Positions 32,614 through 42,605 of a stretch of 64,000 nucleotides of DNA are shown here, in pieces. The notes beneath the pieces are model-generated. The model was not told the origin of the DNA. It searched no databases and saw nothing but the letters and a program-made list of their open reading frames with translations. The stretch is taken from NCBI GenBank assembly GCA_031761875.1, contig CP134492.1:1178001-1242000 (forward strand). The letters are read 5' to 3'. Every line of letters starts with the position of its first letter. The first letter of the stretch is position 1. This DNA is from Bacillaceae bacterium IKA-2 (GTDB lineage Bacteria > Bacillota > Bacilli > Bacillales > Anaerobacillaceae). The position numbers and the translations under genes are program-made.

Positions 32614-33681
32614 TTGCAAACCTATTTAGTAAAAGAAGGAGACACAATTCATAAAGTTGCTCAGTTTTTTCAAATTAGAACTTTTGACTTACTTTATCAT
32701 AATCAAAAACTTGAAAGCGAAATTGACTACATCTATCCGGACGAGAAACTTGTAATTCCGGCACCATTTAAAGTTTCTAGTCAAAATGGTTGTCCTTATG
32801 AGTGCAAGGCTGAATATGGTCCAACCGATCTTGAAGAAGATGTGAAAAAACTTAGAAAACATTATTCTTCTATTTTATCAATTCGAAAAATCGGTTATTC
32901 GGTAATGGGAAAGCCAATTTATGCATTTGTAATTGGAAAGGGTAAAAAAGAGATTTTTTATTCTGGAGGCTGGCACGCAAATGAGTGGATGACCTCGAAA
33001 TTTTTAGTCGTTTTTTTGAAAGAGCTATTGCAACATTATCAATCGAATTTCCCTTTTTTTCACTACCAAGTTGCAAAAATTTTTGAAGAAGTTACCTTAT
33101 ATATTGTACCGATGGTTAACCCAGATGGAATCGAATTAGTTCAACAAGGTATTTATCAAGAGCACCCTTTTTATAAGTTTGTCACTCGCGTTAACAAAGG
33201 GGCTAGCCGTTTTGAACATTGGTCAAGCAATATAAGAGGAGTAGATTTAAATCACCAATGGCCAGCGGGGTGGGATATCGAGGCGAAAGAAAGTCCTCAA
33301 GTGCCATGGCCAAGACATTACAGTGGTCGCACGCCATTAACTGAACCTGAAGTAAAAGCGATTTATCATTTGACAAAACGACAAAATTTTAGCCATGTTT
33401 TAGCGTTTCATTCCCAAGGTCAAGTAATTTATTGGGGATACAAAAACCTTGAGCCTTCCAAAAGTAAAGACATGGTCGAGCGTTTATCACTAGTTAGTTC
33501 ATATGAACCGATCAGAACGGCAGATAGTAATGGCGGCTATAAAGATTGGTTTATTCAAGAAACTGGCAGACCTGGATTTACCATTGAGGTTGGTATAGGT
33601 ACGAATCCATTGCCTTTTTCGGCGTTTCCAGAAATATGGTCAAACAATAGTTTACTTACTTTGGAAGGACTATTACTTTAG
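32614..33681 (+). CDS. LysM-containing M14 metallopeptidase (gamma-D-glutamyl-diaminopimelate type)
   Basis: A 355-residue protein with one N-terminal LysM (YLVKEGDTIHKVAQFFQI) and an M14 zinc peptidase domain: HANE zinc ligands in GGWHANEWMTS, the third ligand in LAFHSQG and catalytic glutamate in FTIEVGIG. Family members include B. subtilis YqgT and Lysinibacillus endopeptidase I, which cut the gamma-D-Glu-mDAP bond of peptidoglycan peptides. There is no signal peptide, which fits enzymes acting on spore cortex or recycled muropeptides. TTG start with AGGGGGAAGGG upstream. Confidence 0.88.
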   Translation: MQTYLVKEGDTIHKVAQFFQIRTFDLLYHNQKLESEIDYIYPDEKLVIPAPFKVSSQNGCPYECKAEYGPTDLEEDVKKLRKHYSSILSIRKIGYSVMGKPIYAFVIGKGKKEIFYSGGWHANEWMTSKFLVVFLKELLQHYQSNFPFFHYQVAKIFEEVTLYIVPMVNPDGIELVQQGIYQEHPFYKFVTRVNKGASRFEHWSSNIRGVDLNHQWPAGWDIEAKESPQVPWPRHYSGRTPLTEPEVKAIYHLTKRQNFSHVLAFHSQGQVIYWGYKNLEPSKSKDMVERLSLVSSYEPIRTADSNGGYKDWFIQETGRPGFTIEVGIGTNPLPFSAFPEIWSNNSLLTLEGLLL

Positions 33682-33701
33682 CCTTGTGATTGAGATCGTC
33701 T

Positions 33702-33728
33702 AAACCCTTGCTGTCAAAGGGTTTTTTT
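33702..33728 (+). terminator. Terminator after M14 peptidase gene
   Basis: AAACCCTT pairs with AAGGGTTT; T-run follows. Confidence 0.85.
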
Positions 33729-33747
33729 GTTTATTATCTGTATTTTT

Positions 33748-33824
33748 GAATGAATTTCATAATCTAGAATCTGCGTCACTAGGTAGAGTTATGTGGATTG
33801 TTTTTGGTATTATGAAATTCATTC
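33748..33824. repeat. 77-bp element with 16-bp perfect inverted ends (GAATGAA..TTCATTC family), copy 2
   Basis: GAATGAATTTCATAAT (33748-33763) is exactly inverted at 33809-33824. The interior matches copy 1 at 30350-30414 in reverse orientation. A partial end (AATGAATTTCATTC) follows at 33840-33853, and another palindromic end-pair, GAATGAATTTCATTC, lies near 18132 before btuF. The remainder of the 33682-33986 gap holds only the terminator and AT-rich promoter sequence. Confidence 0.75.
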
Positions 33825-33986
33825 TATTTAATGAATTTCATTCTATTAGATATTATTTGAAAGTTTTTGATTTTATAGGTACAATTTAAATAGTTTAGGT
33901 CATCGGATGACTTGACTACTATCTAAAATCTGCTTTTTAATAAAAAATAGAAAGTATAAAAGTGATAGATGAAGGGAGTTTGGAAC

Positions 33987-34685
33987 GTGATTAAAAAAGT
34001 AAAACCAAAAAAAATATATGAAATAGTTGCTGAAGAGTTAACGGCAATGATAAAGGGCGGAGAAGTAAAGCCTGGTGATCGTCTTTCATCTGTACAACAA
34101 TTAGCCGAAGACTTTAATGTCGGACGGTCGGCAATAAGAGAAGCTCTTAGTGCTTTGAACGCGATGGGATATATTGAAATTCGCCAAGGTGAAGGAACTT
34201 TTGTAAAAAAAGTTGATTTTGATGCAGCTAACCAAATGGTGTCACAAATATTGCAAAAAGAGGATATTCGCCAATTATTTGATATCCGTAAGTTTAACGA
34301 AACAGGTGCAGCATCTCTAGCCGCTGAAAACCGCACGGCTGAAGACATCGTTATTTTAGAAGATATCTTAAGCAAGATGAAAAAGTATGAAAAAGATGGT
34401 GATTTAGGGGAAAAGCAGGATATTAAATTTCACATGGCAATTGTCAAAGCCACAAAAAACGAAATGCTGTACCGATTAATGACAACGGTTTCAGAAAAAA
34501 TGCAAGAATCAATGCGTGAAGCAAGACAGTTATTTCTTTATTCTAATGAGGAAAAAATGAAACAATTGTATGATGAGCATTACGCTATTTTCTTAGCGAT
34601 AAAAAATAAAGATTCAAAATTAGCGTATCAAAAAATGCTCGAACACATTGTTGGTGTTGAAGTCGAGCTTTTTATTAAGCATTAA
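33987..34685 (+). CDS. GntR/FadR-family transcriptional regulator
   Basis: A 232-residue regulator: N-terminal winged helix (KIYEIVAEELTAMIKGGEVKPGDRL...VGRSAIREALSALNAMGYIEIRQGEGTFV) and a C-terminal FCD helical ligand domain with the metal-binding histidines in KFHMAIVKA and DEHYAIF. Such proteins often respond to lactate, gluconate or other organic acids. GTG 33987 is chosen since AAGGGAG lies nine bases before it; ATG 33969 overlaps the ribosome site. No metabolic target is adjacent. Confidence 0.9.
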   Translation: MIKKVKPKKIYEIVAEELTAMIKGGEVKPGDRLSSVQQLAEDFNVGRSAIREALSALNAMGYIEIRQGEGTFVKKVDFDAANQMVSQILQKEDIRQLFDIRKFNETGAASLAAENRTAEDIVILEDILSKMKKYEKDGDLGEKQDIKFHMAIVKATKNEMLYRLMTTVSEKMQESMREARQLFLYSNEEKMKQLYDEHYAIFLAIKNKDSKLAYQKMLEHIVGVEVELFIKH

Positions 34686-34729
34686 TAAATGTGTGGTTTA
34701 GATGAAACATAGTAAGGAGCAGATGTAGA

Positions 34730-35368
34730 ATGAAGGATTGGCTAGTATTACTAAAAAAAATGGACTTTTTTGAGGGGTTAACTTTAGAGGAGATTAGTCC
34801 GCTTTTAGATCAAGCTATTGAAAAAAAATTCGAAGATAAAGAAATATTGTTTTCGGAAGGTGATGAGCGAAGCTACTTATATGTATTAAGGAAAGGTACA
34901 GTTATGATCAGTAAATTAAGTGAGGACGGAGAAGAATCACTTATCAATATATTAACGAGCGGAGAAATTTTCCCTCATACCGGTTTTTTTGATGTCAGAC
35001 CTTATCCTGGAACGGCAACAACGAAAAAACAAGCAGAAGTATTAATGATCCCGATCATTGCTTTTGAACGTTTTGTAGAGACCCACCCCCGTTTATCATT
35101 TCGAATTATTAAAGTAATGAGTAAAAGGATTTACTCATTACAGCAAAAATTAAATGAAATGCTTTCTTTAAACGTTGAGGAACGACTACTTTCTTCTTTA
35201 AGACAACTTAATAATTTATCAAAAGCAGATAGTGTCCACTTAACTCATCAAGAGTTAGGAAACATAATCGGTGCATCAAGGGAAACAGTTACGAGGCAGC
35301 TAAAAAAACTTGAGCTGCAAGGCAAAGTCAAAGTGAAAAAAGATCATATTTTATTGTTGGAAGACTGA
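34730..35368 (+). CDS. Crp/Fnr-family transcriptional regulator
   Basis: A 212-residue protein with an N-terminal cyclic-nucleotide-binding-type beta barrel (KEILFSEGDERSYLYVLRKGTVMIS) and a C-terminal winged helix with LTHQELGNIIGASRETVTRQLKKLE. It has no cysteine cluster, so it is not an Fnr-type oxygen sensor by iron-sulfur. It follows the GntR gene by 44 bases and could be co-transcribed with it. Effector and targets are not visible. Confidence 0.9.
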   Translation: MKDWLVLLKKMDFFEGLTLEEISPLLDQAIEKKFEDKEILFSEGDERSYLYVLRKGTVMISKLSEDGEESLINILTSGEIFPHTGFFDVRPYPGTATTKKQAEVLMIPIIAFERFVETHPRLSFRIIKVMSKRIYSLQQKLNEMLSLNVEERLLSSLRQLNNLSKADSVHLTHQELGNIIGASRETVTRQLKKLELQGKVKVKKDHILLLED

Positions 35369-35369
35369 A

Positions 35370-35407
35370 AAAAATAAGCCGTCACTCGAAAGTGGCGGCT
35401 TATTTTT
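35370..35407. terminator. Bidirectional terminator between Crp-type gene and fer
   Basis: AAAATAAGCCGTCACT pairs with AGTGGCGGCTTATTTT (one G-T pair), flanked by A and T runs; it serves both converging genes. Confidence 0.92.
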
Positions 35408-35415
35408 ATATTAAT

Positions 35416-36096
<681 letters not shown>

Positions 36097-37161
36097 TTGA
36101 ATTTTTTAGGTGTGATTTTTCTTTATTTAGTAAAAAAAATGAATGGAAGTCGTACCGTATTTGGTGCCTATCACATTCTCAAAGGAAAAAAATCTGCTCA
36201 AACCCTTCAGGATTGTCGCCTTTTTTATGTTTCTCAGTTATTTGGTGTTTATACCAATTTAAATAGAAAAACATTTCTGCAAATGGTCGAAATGTTAGCT
36301 GCTAAAAACTATATAAGCTGCTGTAATGAAAATTATGTTTCAATTACCGAAGCAGGTGAAGCAATCCTAACTAGCCAACTTTATTCTCAACCTATTCCAA
36401 CTCATCTAAATGGATTTGCTTATAAAGATCTAACTGTTGTTTTTTGGAAGAGATTATCCTTATTAACTCAATCTATCTCATTTTTAAAAAAGCGTAAAAA
36501 TCATTTTGTGCCTATTATTAAAGATGGTCGTACGCAGCAGTGGGTGAAAGAAAAACTTACCAACAAGTTTACCTGTATTGATGATCTAGCTAGAAATCTA
36601 CATAGAGAATTAGCGATGATTTTAGAAGAATTTCCAGAAAGAGATTCGCTTTTGTTTGTTTTAAGATTAAGTGGGAGACACCGTCTAGGTCTAACGATTG
36701 ATCAAATATCAGACTACTTTAAATATGAAGCTAATTATGCAAGAATACAGTTTATTGGTGTTATCCATGGCATCCTCGAAAAAGTCATCAAAGATAAGCA
36801 AGCTTACCCAACATTATCCAGTTTAATCAAGGACAAAGCGACTATCTCACCTCTGACTGAAACTGCTCAAAAAACACTAGCATTGTTAAAACAAAACTTA
36901 CTAATAGAACAGATAATTGAGGTTCGTAAATTAAAGCGCACTACAGTTGAAGATCATCTCGTAGAAATTGCCATGAATGTGCCAGATTTTTCGATTGAAC
37001 ATTTAGTTGCAAAAGACAAACAAGACATGATTTACACGGTGATTCAGAAATTACAGACGAGGAAATTAAGAATCATTAAAGAAGGACTATGTGCGACTAC
37101 TACTTATTTTGAAATCCGCTTAACGATTGCAAAGAGGGGGTTTGAAAATGAATTTAGATAA
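36097..37161 (+). CDS. ypbB: YpbB-family protein (RecQ-operon partner with helix-turn-helix end)
   Basis: A protein of about 354 residues matching B. subtilis YpbB in place, length and pattern: an N-terminal LYLVKKMNGSRTVFGAYHILKGKKSAQTLQD and a C-terminal region (TLALLKQNLLIEQIIEVRKLKRTTVEDHLVEIA) resembling the helix-turn-helix found at the C-terminus of some RecQ helicases. It may act with RecQ as if the domain were split off (inference). TTG 36097 lies eight bases after AGGAG, and the gene overlaps recQ by 14 bases. Confidence 0.87.
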   Translation: MNFLGVIFLYLVKKMNGSRTVFGAYHILKGKKSAQTLQDCRLFYVSQLFGVYTNLNRKTFLQMVEMLAAKNYISCCNENYVSITEAGEAILTSQLYSQPIPTHLNGFAYKDLTVVFWKRLSLLTQSISFLKKRKNHFVPIIKDGRTQQWVKEKLTNKFTCIDDLARNLHRELAMILEEFPERDSLLFVLRLSGRHRLGLTIDQISDYFKYEANYARIQFIGVIHGILEKVIKDKQAYPTLSSLIKDKATISPLTETAQKTLALLKQNLLIEQIIEVRKLKRTTVEDHLVEIAMNVPDFSIEHLVAKDKQDMIYTVIQKLQTRKLRIIKEGLCATTTYFEIRLTIAKRGFENEFR

Positions 37162-38656
37162 AGAATTATTTAATCATTTTAAGCTCGCCAGTTTTCGCCC
37201 TGGACAAAAAGAGATTATTATTGACCTTTTAAATAATCACGATGTACTTGCGATGCTCCCGACAGGATCAGGAAAATCAATATGTTATCAGTTGCCAGCA
37301 TTTTTATTAGAAGGGATCACGATTGTCGTATCACCATTGTTATCGCTAATGGAAGATCAAGTTCAGCAATTAAAAAGTCAGGGTTTAAAACAAGTTGTTG
37401 CTATTAATAGTTTTTTAACCCCGTGGGAACGAGACAGGGCCCTCGAGCAGCTAGCTAAGCAAAAGATTGTTTATCTCTCACCAGAAATTTTGCAATCAAA
37501 AAGTGTAATGAAACGTTTAAGTGAGTTGACGATTTCACTTTTTGTTATTGATGAGGCTCATTGCATCTCGCAGTGGGGACATGAGTTTAGAACAGATTAC
37601 TTAAAATTAAATAACGTAAGAAAAAAATTAGGTCAACCACCATGCCTGGCGATAACGGCAACAGCAACAGAAGAAGTAAAAAGGGATATTATTGACAAGT
37701 TGAATTTACGAGATTTTAAAGCTCATATTTACAGTATAGATCGCCCTAATATCGCTTTTTCCGTCTGTAAAAGCGCTAACTCTAGTTCAAAAAAAATAGC
37801 TGAACTCGTCGCATTGGTCCAAGATTTACAAGGTCCAGGACTTATTTACGCTTCAACAAGAAAATGGACAGAGAAACTTGCTACAGTCCTCAAGAGTAAA
37901 GGAGTTAATAATGTTTCATACTATCATGGAGGCATGGAAAATGAAGATCGTTTATTAATTCAGCAACAGTTTATTAACGATGAACTCTCATTAATTTGTT
38001 GTACGAGCGCTTTTGGTATGGGGATAAATAAAGCTAATATTCGGTATGTTATTCATTTTCATGCTCCTTTGCAAATGGAATCGTACTTACAAGAAATCGG
38101 TCGCTGTGGTCGAGATGGCAAAGAAAGCATCGCGATTACATTATATAATGAGGATGAGTCGCCACTACAAGTGTCGTTGCTAACAAAGGATTTACCTAAC
38201 GAAAAACAGCTAAATGAAGTACTTTATTATTTGCAATTACAAGAACAAGGTATTCGCCTTAATGAACTGAGACTTATTCAAGAAACAGGAATTACAGAAA
38301 TTATGTGGAGATTCATCCGCTTTCATCTAGAAGAACAAGGCAGAATTATTGATCAAAAATATCGAATAACAGAGGTTAATCAAGAGAGAAGTCAGCAGTC
38401 TATTCAAAAGAAAATTAATGAAAGAATTGACTATAAGCTAAAAAAACTAACTCAGTTTCAGGCTTGGCTTAAGCAAGCAGAGAGTTGTAGAAGAGAGCTT
38501 GTGCTAGCCCAATTTGATGAACGTTTGATGAAGAAAAGTGAAAAATGTTGTGACAAGTGTGGAATAAACATTGAGGATTACTATGATAAACAACCAAGTG
38601 TAAACAAACCATTGATTCGAACTTGGCAAGGGGAGTTAAAGAGTTTATTTGAATAA
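37148..38656 (+). CDS. recQ: ATP-dependent DNA helicase RecQ (RecS type)
   Basis: A protein of about 502 residues with superfamily 2 helicase motifs: MLPTGSGKSICYQLP (Walker A), VIDEAHCISQWGHEFR (DEAH box), ITATATEEV, and the C-terminal motifs VSYYHGGM and EIGRCGRDGKES. A cysteine set near the end (CRRELV...CCDKCG) is the RecQ zinc site. It unwinds DNA 3'-5' in repair. It is the short RecQ form without HRDC, as B. subtilis RecS. ATG 37148 follows AGAGGGGG. Confidence 0.95.
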   Translation: MNLDKELFNHFKLASFRPGQKEIIIDLLNNHDVLAMLPTGSGKSICYQLPAFLLEGITIVVSPLLSLMEDQVQQLKSQGLKQVVAINSFLTPWERDRALEQLAKQKIVYLSPEILQSKSVMKRLSELTISLFVIDEAHCISQWGHEFRTDYLKLNNVRKKLGQPPCLAITATATEEVKRDIIDKLNLRDFKAHIYSIDRPNIAFSVCKSANSSSKKIAELVALVQDLQGPGLIYASTRKWTEKLATVLKSKGVNNVSYYHGGMENEDRLLIQQQFINDELSLICCTSAFGMGINKANIRYVIHFHAPLQMESYLQEIGRCGRDGKESIAITLYNEDESPLQVSLLTKDLPNEKQLNEVLYYLQLQEQGIRLNELRLIQETGITEIMWRFIRFHLEEQGRIIDQKYRITEVNQERSQQSIQKKINERIDYKLKKLTQFQAWLKQAESCRRELVLAQFDERLMKKSEKCCDKCGINIEDYYDKQPSVNKPLIRTWQGELKSLFE

Positions 38657-38670
38657 TAGCAAACACTTGA

Positions 38671-39264
38671 ATGGATGATAAAATGCAGCAATCACAATTA
38701 ATAAAAAAAATGACGGACAAAGAGATCATCGTAAATTTATATATTACCCAGCTAATCATTTTTTTTCTAGCTATCATTTTAAGCTGGTTTCTTTTTGATA
38801 GTTGGGGAGATTTGTTGGCACTCTTTAAATGGAATCCATTTCAAATAATAGTTATTGGTGGAGGATCAGCGCTTATTATTATTCTGTTTGAGATGTGGCT
38901 AGAAAAAAAATTACCAAAGGATATGCTTGATGATGGTGGGATAAATGAACGGGTTTTTCGGAATCAAGGGGTTATCCACATTTTTATTTTAGCAATGATT
39001 ATCGCTTTTAGTGAAGAATTACTTTTTAGAGGAGTATTACAAACTCATTTTGGTATTTTTCCAGCAAGTATTATTTTTGCGCTGATTCATTTTCGTTACG
39101 TAAGTAAACCCGTATTATTTACAATTACTGTACTCCTAAGTTTTTTTCTAGGTTGGCTTTATCTACTCACAGATAATTTGCTCGTACCAATTTTTTGCCA
39201 CTTCACAATAGATTTTGTTCTTGGTTGTATTTTACGCTTTCGAAATAAACAAAATAGGGTATAA
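38671..39264 (+). CDS. ypbD: CPBP-family intramembrane metalloprotease (YpbD)
   Basis: A 197-residue polytopic protein with the CPBP/Abi motifs EELLFRGVLQ, FALIHFRY and a final HFTIDFVLG. These are the metal-binding and catalytic residues of this intramembrane protease group. It follows recQ by 14 bases, as ypbD does in B. subtilis. The substrate is unknown. The ribosome site is weak; ATG 38683 is an alternative start. Confidence 0.88.
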   Translation: MDDKMQQSQLIKKMTDKEIIVNLYITQLIIFFLAIILSWFLFDSWGDLLALFKWNPFQIIVIGGGSALIIILFEMWLEKKLPKDMLDDGGINERVFRNQGVIHIFILAMIIAFSEELLFRGVLQTHFGIFPASIIFALIHFRYVSKPVLFTITVLLSFFLGWLYLLTDNLLVPIFCHFTIDFVLGCILRFRNKQNRV

Positions 39265-39360
39265 TTGTATTAGGAGTGTACGAGCTCAAAAAGGATAAAA
39301 TTGCTTTAGGAGCAGTTACTATTTTTATGGAGCTAGTTTGATAGCTGAGGTGAATTATAG

Positions 39361-39675
39361 ATGACATCAAACGTTACGGAAGATCAAGCTGAACAATTGC
39401 GAAAGCGCCTTGAAGACAACGAGAAAAACCCAGAAGTAGAAAACAAGGAAATAGACATTTTAAGCTTGCCCTCTAGAAAAGAAAAGTATAAAAAAAACAA
39501 ACAAAAAAAACCAGGGAAAAACCAGGAAATAGAACAAAAAGAAAAGCAGACAAAAAAGCAGAAAAAGCGTAGGGTTAAATTCCCTCTTGTGCAAGTGTTA
39601 CTATTTTTGTTTCTATTGCTTGTCATTCTAGTTATAACCTACCCTAACTGGATTGAAAGATTAAATCTATTATAA
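39361..39675 (+). CDS. ypbE: Short YpbE-like membrane protein lacking LysM
   Basis: A 104-residue protein with a highly charged, Lys/Gln-rich N-terminal 70 residues and a single transmembrane helix (about 77-95) at the very end. It sits exactly where B. subtilis has ypbE, whose product has the same charged-then-helix start but continues into an extracellular LysM domain. Here the frame ends eight residues after the helix. The YpbE assignment rests mainly on position and composition. Confidence 0.6.
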   Translation: MTSNVTEDQAEQLRKRLEDNEKNPEVENKEIDILSLPSRKEKYKKNKQKKPGKNQEIEQKEKQTKKQKKRRVKFPLVQVLLFLFLLLVILVITYPNWIERLNLL

Positions 39676-39901
39676 TAAAGTTCATAAAATGGTCATATAA
39701 ATTTTTAATTTTTAGAAAACTTCTTTACTTTAGTGCGTATACGTGTTAAAGTCAAATTGTAAATGACCTCTTATTTTCTCTCTTTGTTGAAAGCTGATTT
39801 CTGGCTTTCTTCTTTTTTTTGCCTGCTTTTAACAAGAGTGATCTTTAGCAAAGTTAGGACGAGTTCTCTAAATTTCCAGTACAGAGTTGATAATATGGGT
39901 A

Positions 39902-39936
39902 AAAACTAGGGTTGAAACAAAATCAACCCTAGTTTT
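39902..39936 (-). terminator. Terminator of ypbF
   Basis: AAAACTAGGGTTGA pairs with TCAACCCTAGTTTT; on the minus strand it follows the ypbF stop and runs into five T residues. The upstream 39676-39901 gap shows no gene. Confidence 0.85.
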
Positions 39937-40387
39937 ATTTGTGGAATAGGTTAATGTCTTTTTTATCTTTCAAAAATTTTAATAGTTGATAGCGTTTTGC
40001 TACTAGTTCTGTAGTGTTCCAAAACTCTGACTGGCGATCGATGAGATCCTCTCTAATCTTATCAACATCATTTTCGGCCTTATCGAATTTCCTTTTATAA
40101 AAAAAGATAGTAAAAAGCAGAAAAAATAGTACGGCTATTATTAGTAACAAAATTGGGTCACTAAGAATAAAACTCAAAGAAGATTCGCCAATATAAGTTC
40201 CTCCCTCTGTTTTCCAATAAACATACACGGCCATAATAAGAATCGTTCCAATACTAGCTAATCCAAAAAAGTTGAGTTTCTCATTCATTTTAATTTCTTT
40301 ATCTTTTTTTTTCATTAATAATTTTAACGTCTCTGTTGTAAAATCAGGTAAATTTAATTTTTTCATCAATTTTTCAAGGTCTTCCAA
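39935..40387 (-). CDS. ypbF: YpbF-family (DUF2663) membrane protein
   Basis: A 150-residue protein with two hydrophobic segments (about 42-60 and 78-97) between charged helical ends. The C-terminal RYQLLKFLKDKKDINLF resembles the end of B. subtilis YpbF, which also lies between ypbE and the MecA-like ypbH. Function is unknown. The start is TTG 40387, eight bases after GAGGTG on the minus strand. Confidence 0.78.
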   Translation of the reverse strand: MEDLEKLMKKLNLPDFTTETLKLLMKKKDKEIKMNEKLNFFGLASIGTILIMAVYVYWKTEGGTYIGESSLSFILSDPILLLIIAVLFFLLFTIFFYKRKFDKAENDVDKIREDLIDRQSEFWNTTELVAKRYQLLKFLKDKKDINLFHK

Positions 40388-40543
40388 TTCAAAATCACCT
40401 CATTCCTTTATTCCATATTTATTACGAGCAAAAAGAAATAGTACAAGTTATTTCATTTTAATTCCGTTTAAGATAGTAATTTCCAATGGGATTCGATAAA
40501 ATAAATATTGAGAGAAAAAATAAATAAGAGGGAGATGTATGAG

Positions 40544-42232
40544 ATGAGTGAAAGTTCCAAAGTGAAATCAGACATAGAGATAGCACAAGCTTGTCAAATA
40601 AAACCAATCGAAGAAATCGCCGCCAAGCTAAATTTAACAAAGGACGATTGGGAGCCTTACGGGAGATATAAAGCAAAAATTTCTTTAGATCTATTAGAGC
40701 GCTTACATAATCAAAAAGATGGCAAGGTTATTTTAGTAACAGCAATTAGTCCGACTCCAGCAGGAGAAGGGAAATCAACGGTTACGGTGGGACTAGGACA
40801 GGGGCTGTCGCGAATTGGTAAAAACGCAATGATTGCCCTTAGAGAGCCTTCATTAGGTCCATGTATGGGCATTAAAGGCGGTGCTGCTGGTGGTGGTTAT
40901 TCTCAAGTAGTTCCAATGGAAGATATTAACCTTCATTTTACAGGAGATCTTCATGCAATTACAACTGCGCATAATGCTCTATCAGCATTTTTAGATAACC
41001 ATATTCATCAAGGAAACGATTTGAATATTGATGTTAGACGAGTGATTTGGAAACGAGTCGTTGATTTAAATGATCGTGCATTAAGACAAGTAGTTGTTGG
41101 CTTAGGTGGGCCTTTTCAAGGTGTTCCTAGGGAATCGGGCTTTGATATTACGGTGGCATCGGAAATAATGGCGATTTTGTGCTTAGCTAATAATTTAAAA
41201 GAACTAAAACAGCGAATCGCAAATATTGTTGTTGGTTATAACTTTGAGCAAAACCCTGTTACTGTAAAAGATTTGAAGGTAGAAGGCGCGCTTACTTTAC
41301 TATTGAAAGATGCCCTAAAACCTAATTTAGTTCAAACTTTAGAACATACACCGGCCTTGATTCACGGAGGTCCATTTGCGAACATCGCTCATGGTTGTAA
41401 TAGTATTATTGCTACAAAGATGGCTGCTAAGCTCGCTGATTATGTTGTCACAGAAGCAGGTTTTGGGGCAGATTTAGGAGCTGAAAAGTTTTTAAACATT
41501 AAAGCTCGTTATGCTGGATTTAAGCCAAGTCTTGTCGTTATTGTTGCAACAATTAGAGCTCTTAAAATGCATGGTGGTGCTAAAAAAGATGAGCTTAAGA
41601 ATGAAAATCTTGACGCCTTAGAACGAGGTATGGATAACTTACTAAAGCATATTGATACAATTAAAGCGTTTGGCTTGCCATTTGTTATTTCTGTGAATCA
41701 GTTTATCTCAGACACAGATGCTGAAATCGGTCTACTGCAAAAACTTTGCAAAGAGAACGGTAGTGAAGCAATTCTTACGGATGTTTGGGCAAAAGGTGGA
41801 GCAGGAGCAGAGGCTTTGGCTGAAAAAGTTGTTTCCTTAATTGATGAAGAAGAAAATCACTTCGACCACCTATACTCGCTAGATAGTACAATCGAAGAAA
41901 AAATTGAAACGATTGCCAAAAAAGTATATGGAGCAAGTGGTGTTGACTACTCGGCAAAAGTGAAAAAGCAAATCAAGCAATTTGAAAAATATGGTTGGGA
42001 TAAATTACCGATTTGTATGGCCAAAACTCAATATTCGCTTTCTGATGATCCGTTGAAGTTAGGAAGACCAGAGGGATTTACGATTACAATTCGTGAATTA
42101 CGTCCTTCGATTGGTGCTGGCTTTATTGTTGCCTTAGCAGGTGATGTTATGACAATGCCAGGCCTGCCCAAGCATCCAGCAGCATTACGAATGGATGTTT
42201 CTGATGATGGAAAAGCAATTGGGTTATTTTAA
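40544..42232 (+). CDS. fhs: Formate-tetrahydrofolate ligase Fhs
   Basis: A 562-residue enzyme with the ATP-binding loop [52 protein letters not shown]-type substrate region (key residues at 110-145) and the late [17 protein letters not shown]-like end. It makes 10-formyl-tetrahydrofolate from formate, ATP and THF. ATG 40544 is nine bases after AGAGGGAG; upstream in-frame ATGs at 40508 and 40535 lack spacing. A terminator follows. The product can enter the methylene/methyl-THF pool used by YitJ and MetH further along. Confidence 0.96.
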   Translation: MSESSKVKSDIEIAQACQIKPIEEIAAKLNLTKDDWEPYGRYKAKISLDLLERLHNQKDGKVILVTAISPTPAGEGKSTVTVGLGQGLSRIGKNAMIALREPSLGPCMGIKGGAAGGGYSQVVPMEDINLHFTGDLHAITTAHNALSAFLDNHIHQGNDLNIDVRRVIWKRVVDLNDRALRQVVVGLGGPFQGVPRESGFDITVASEIMAILCLANNLKELKQRIANIVVGYNFEQNPVTVKDLKVEGALTLLLKDALKPNLVQTLEHTPALIHGGPFANIAHGCNSIIATKMAAKLADYVVTEAGFGADLGAEKFLNIKARYAGFKPSLVVIVATIRALKMHGGAKKDELKNENLDALERGMDNLLKHIDTIKAFGLPFVISVNQFISDTDAEIGLLQKLCKENGSEAILTDVWAKGGAGAEALAEKVVSLIDEEENHFDHLYSLDSTIEEKIETIAKKVYGASGVDYSAKVKKQIKQFEKYGWDKLPICMAKTQYSLSDDPLKLGRPEGFTITIRELRPSIGAGFIVALAGDVMTMPGLPKHPAALRMDVSDDGKAIGLF

Positions 42233-42235
42233 ATA

Positions 42236-42277
42236 TTCGAGAAGCTAGACAGACGACAAAACTTTATACTTTCTTAC
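42236..42277. repeat. Inverted fragment of the TCTGTCTAGCTTC repeat, copy C
   Basis: Read on the minus strand, this gives GGTAAGAAAGTATAAAGTTTT followed by GTCTGTCTAGCTTC, matching the first 40 bases of copies A and B. It lies between the fhs stop and its terminator. Confidence 0.65.
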
Positions 42278-42285
42278 CTTTCGAG

Positions 42286-42328
42286 AAAAGAGCTGACTTT
42301 ATTTTTTTAAAGTCAGCTCTTTTTTTTA
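42286..42328. terminator. Terminator between fhs and the 44-codon gene
   Basis: AAAAGAGCTGACTTT pairs with AAAGTCAGCTCTTTT, with T-run to 42327. It serves fhs (+) and, through the A-run on the other side, the small minus-strand gene whose stop lies at its edge. Confidence 0.9.
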
Positions 42329-42460
42329 TTGAATTTCCTCTGTGTAAGCAATCAGAGCAACCTGTTTACCAATTTGTGTTTCAATTTTTTTTTCTAATTG
42401 AGTTATTTCCTCAATAATTTCTTGATTACTGCGAATATCTTCTAACTGAAACTGTTTCAC
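42326..42460 (-). CDS. Small 44-residue protein, unknown function
   Basis: On the minus strand a GTG at 42460 opens a 44-codon frame ending at TAA 42326. The product starts MKQFQLEDIRSNQEIIEE and ends VALIAYTEEIQ; it is acidic, rich in Ile/Glu/Gln and likely forms a helical hairpin or coiled coil. A full GGAGGAG ribosome site lies eight bases before the GTG and a terminator follows directly. These signals support a real gene. I do not recognise the family with certainty. Confidence 0.65.
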   Translation of the reverse strand: MKQFQLEDIRSNQEIIEEITQLEKKIETQIGKQVALIAYTEEIQ

Positions 42461-42605
42461 AAGTAACACTCCTCCCCAATAATTTATTGTTAGTATAGCT
42501 TTAGTACTGGAATTTATTCGAAAGGTAAAGAATACAATAGTAACTGGCTAATTTTATATTTTAGATGTGTAATGAGGCTAACGAAGGAGTTTAGGCTTCT
42601 CAAAT

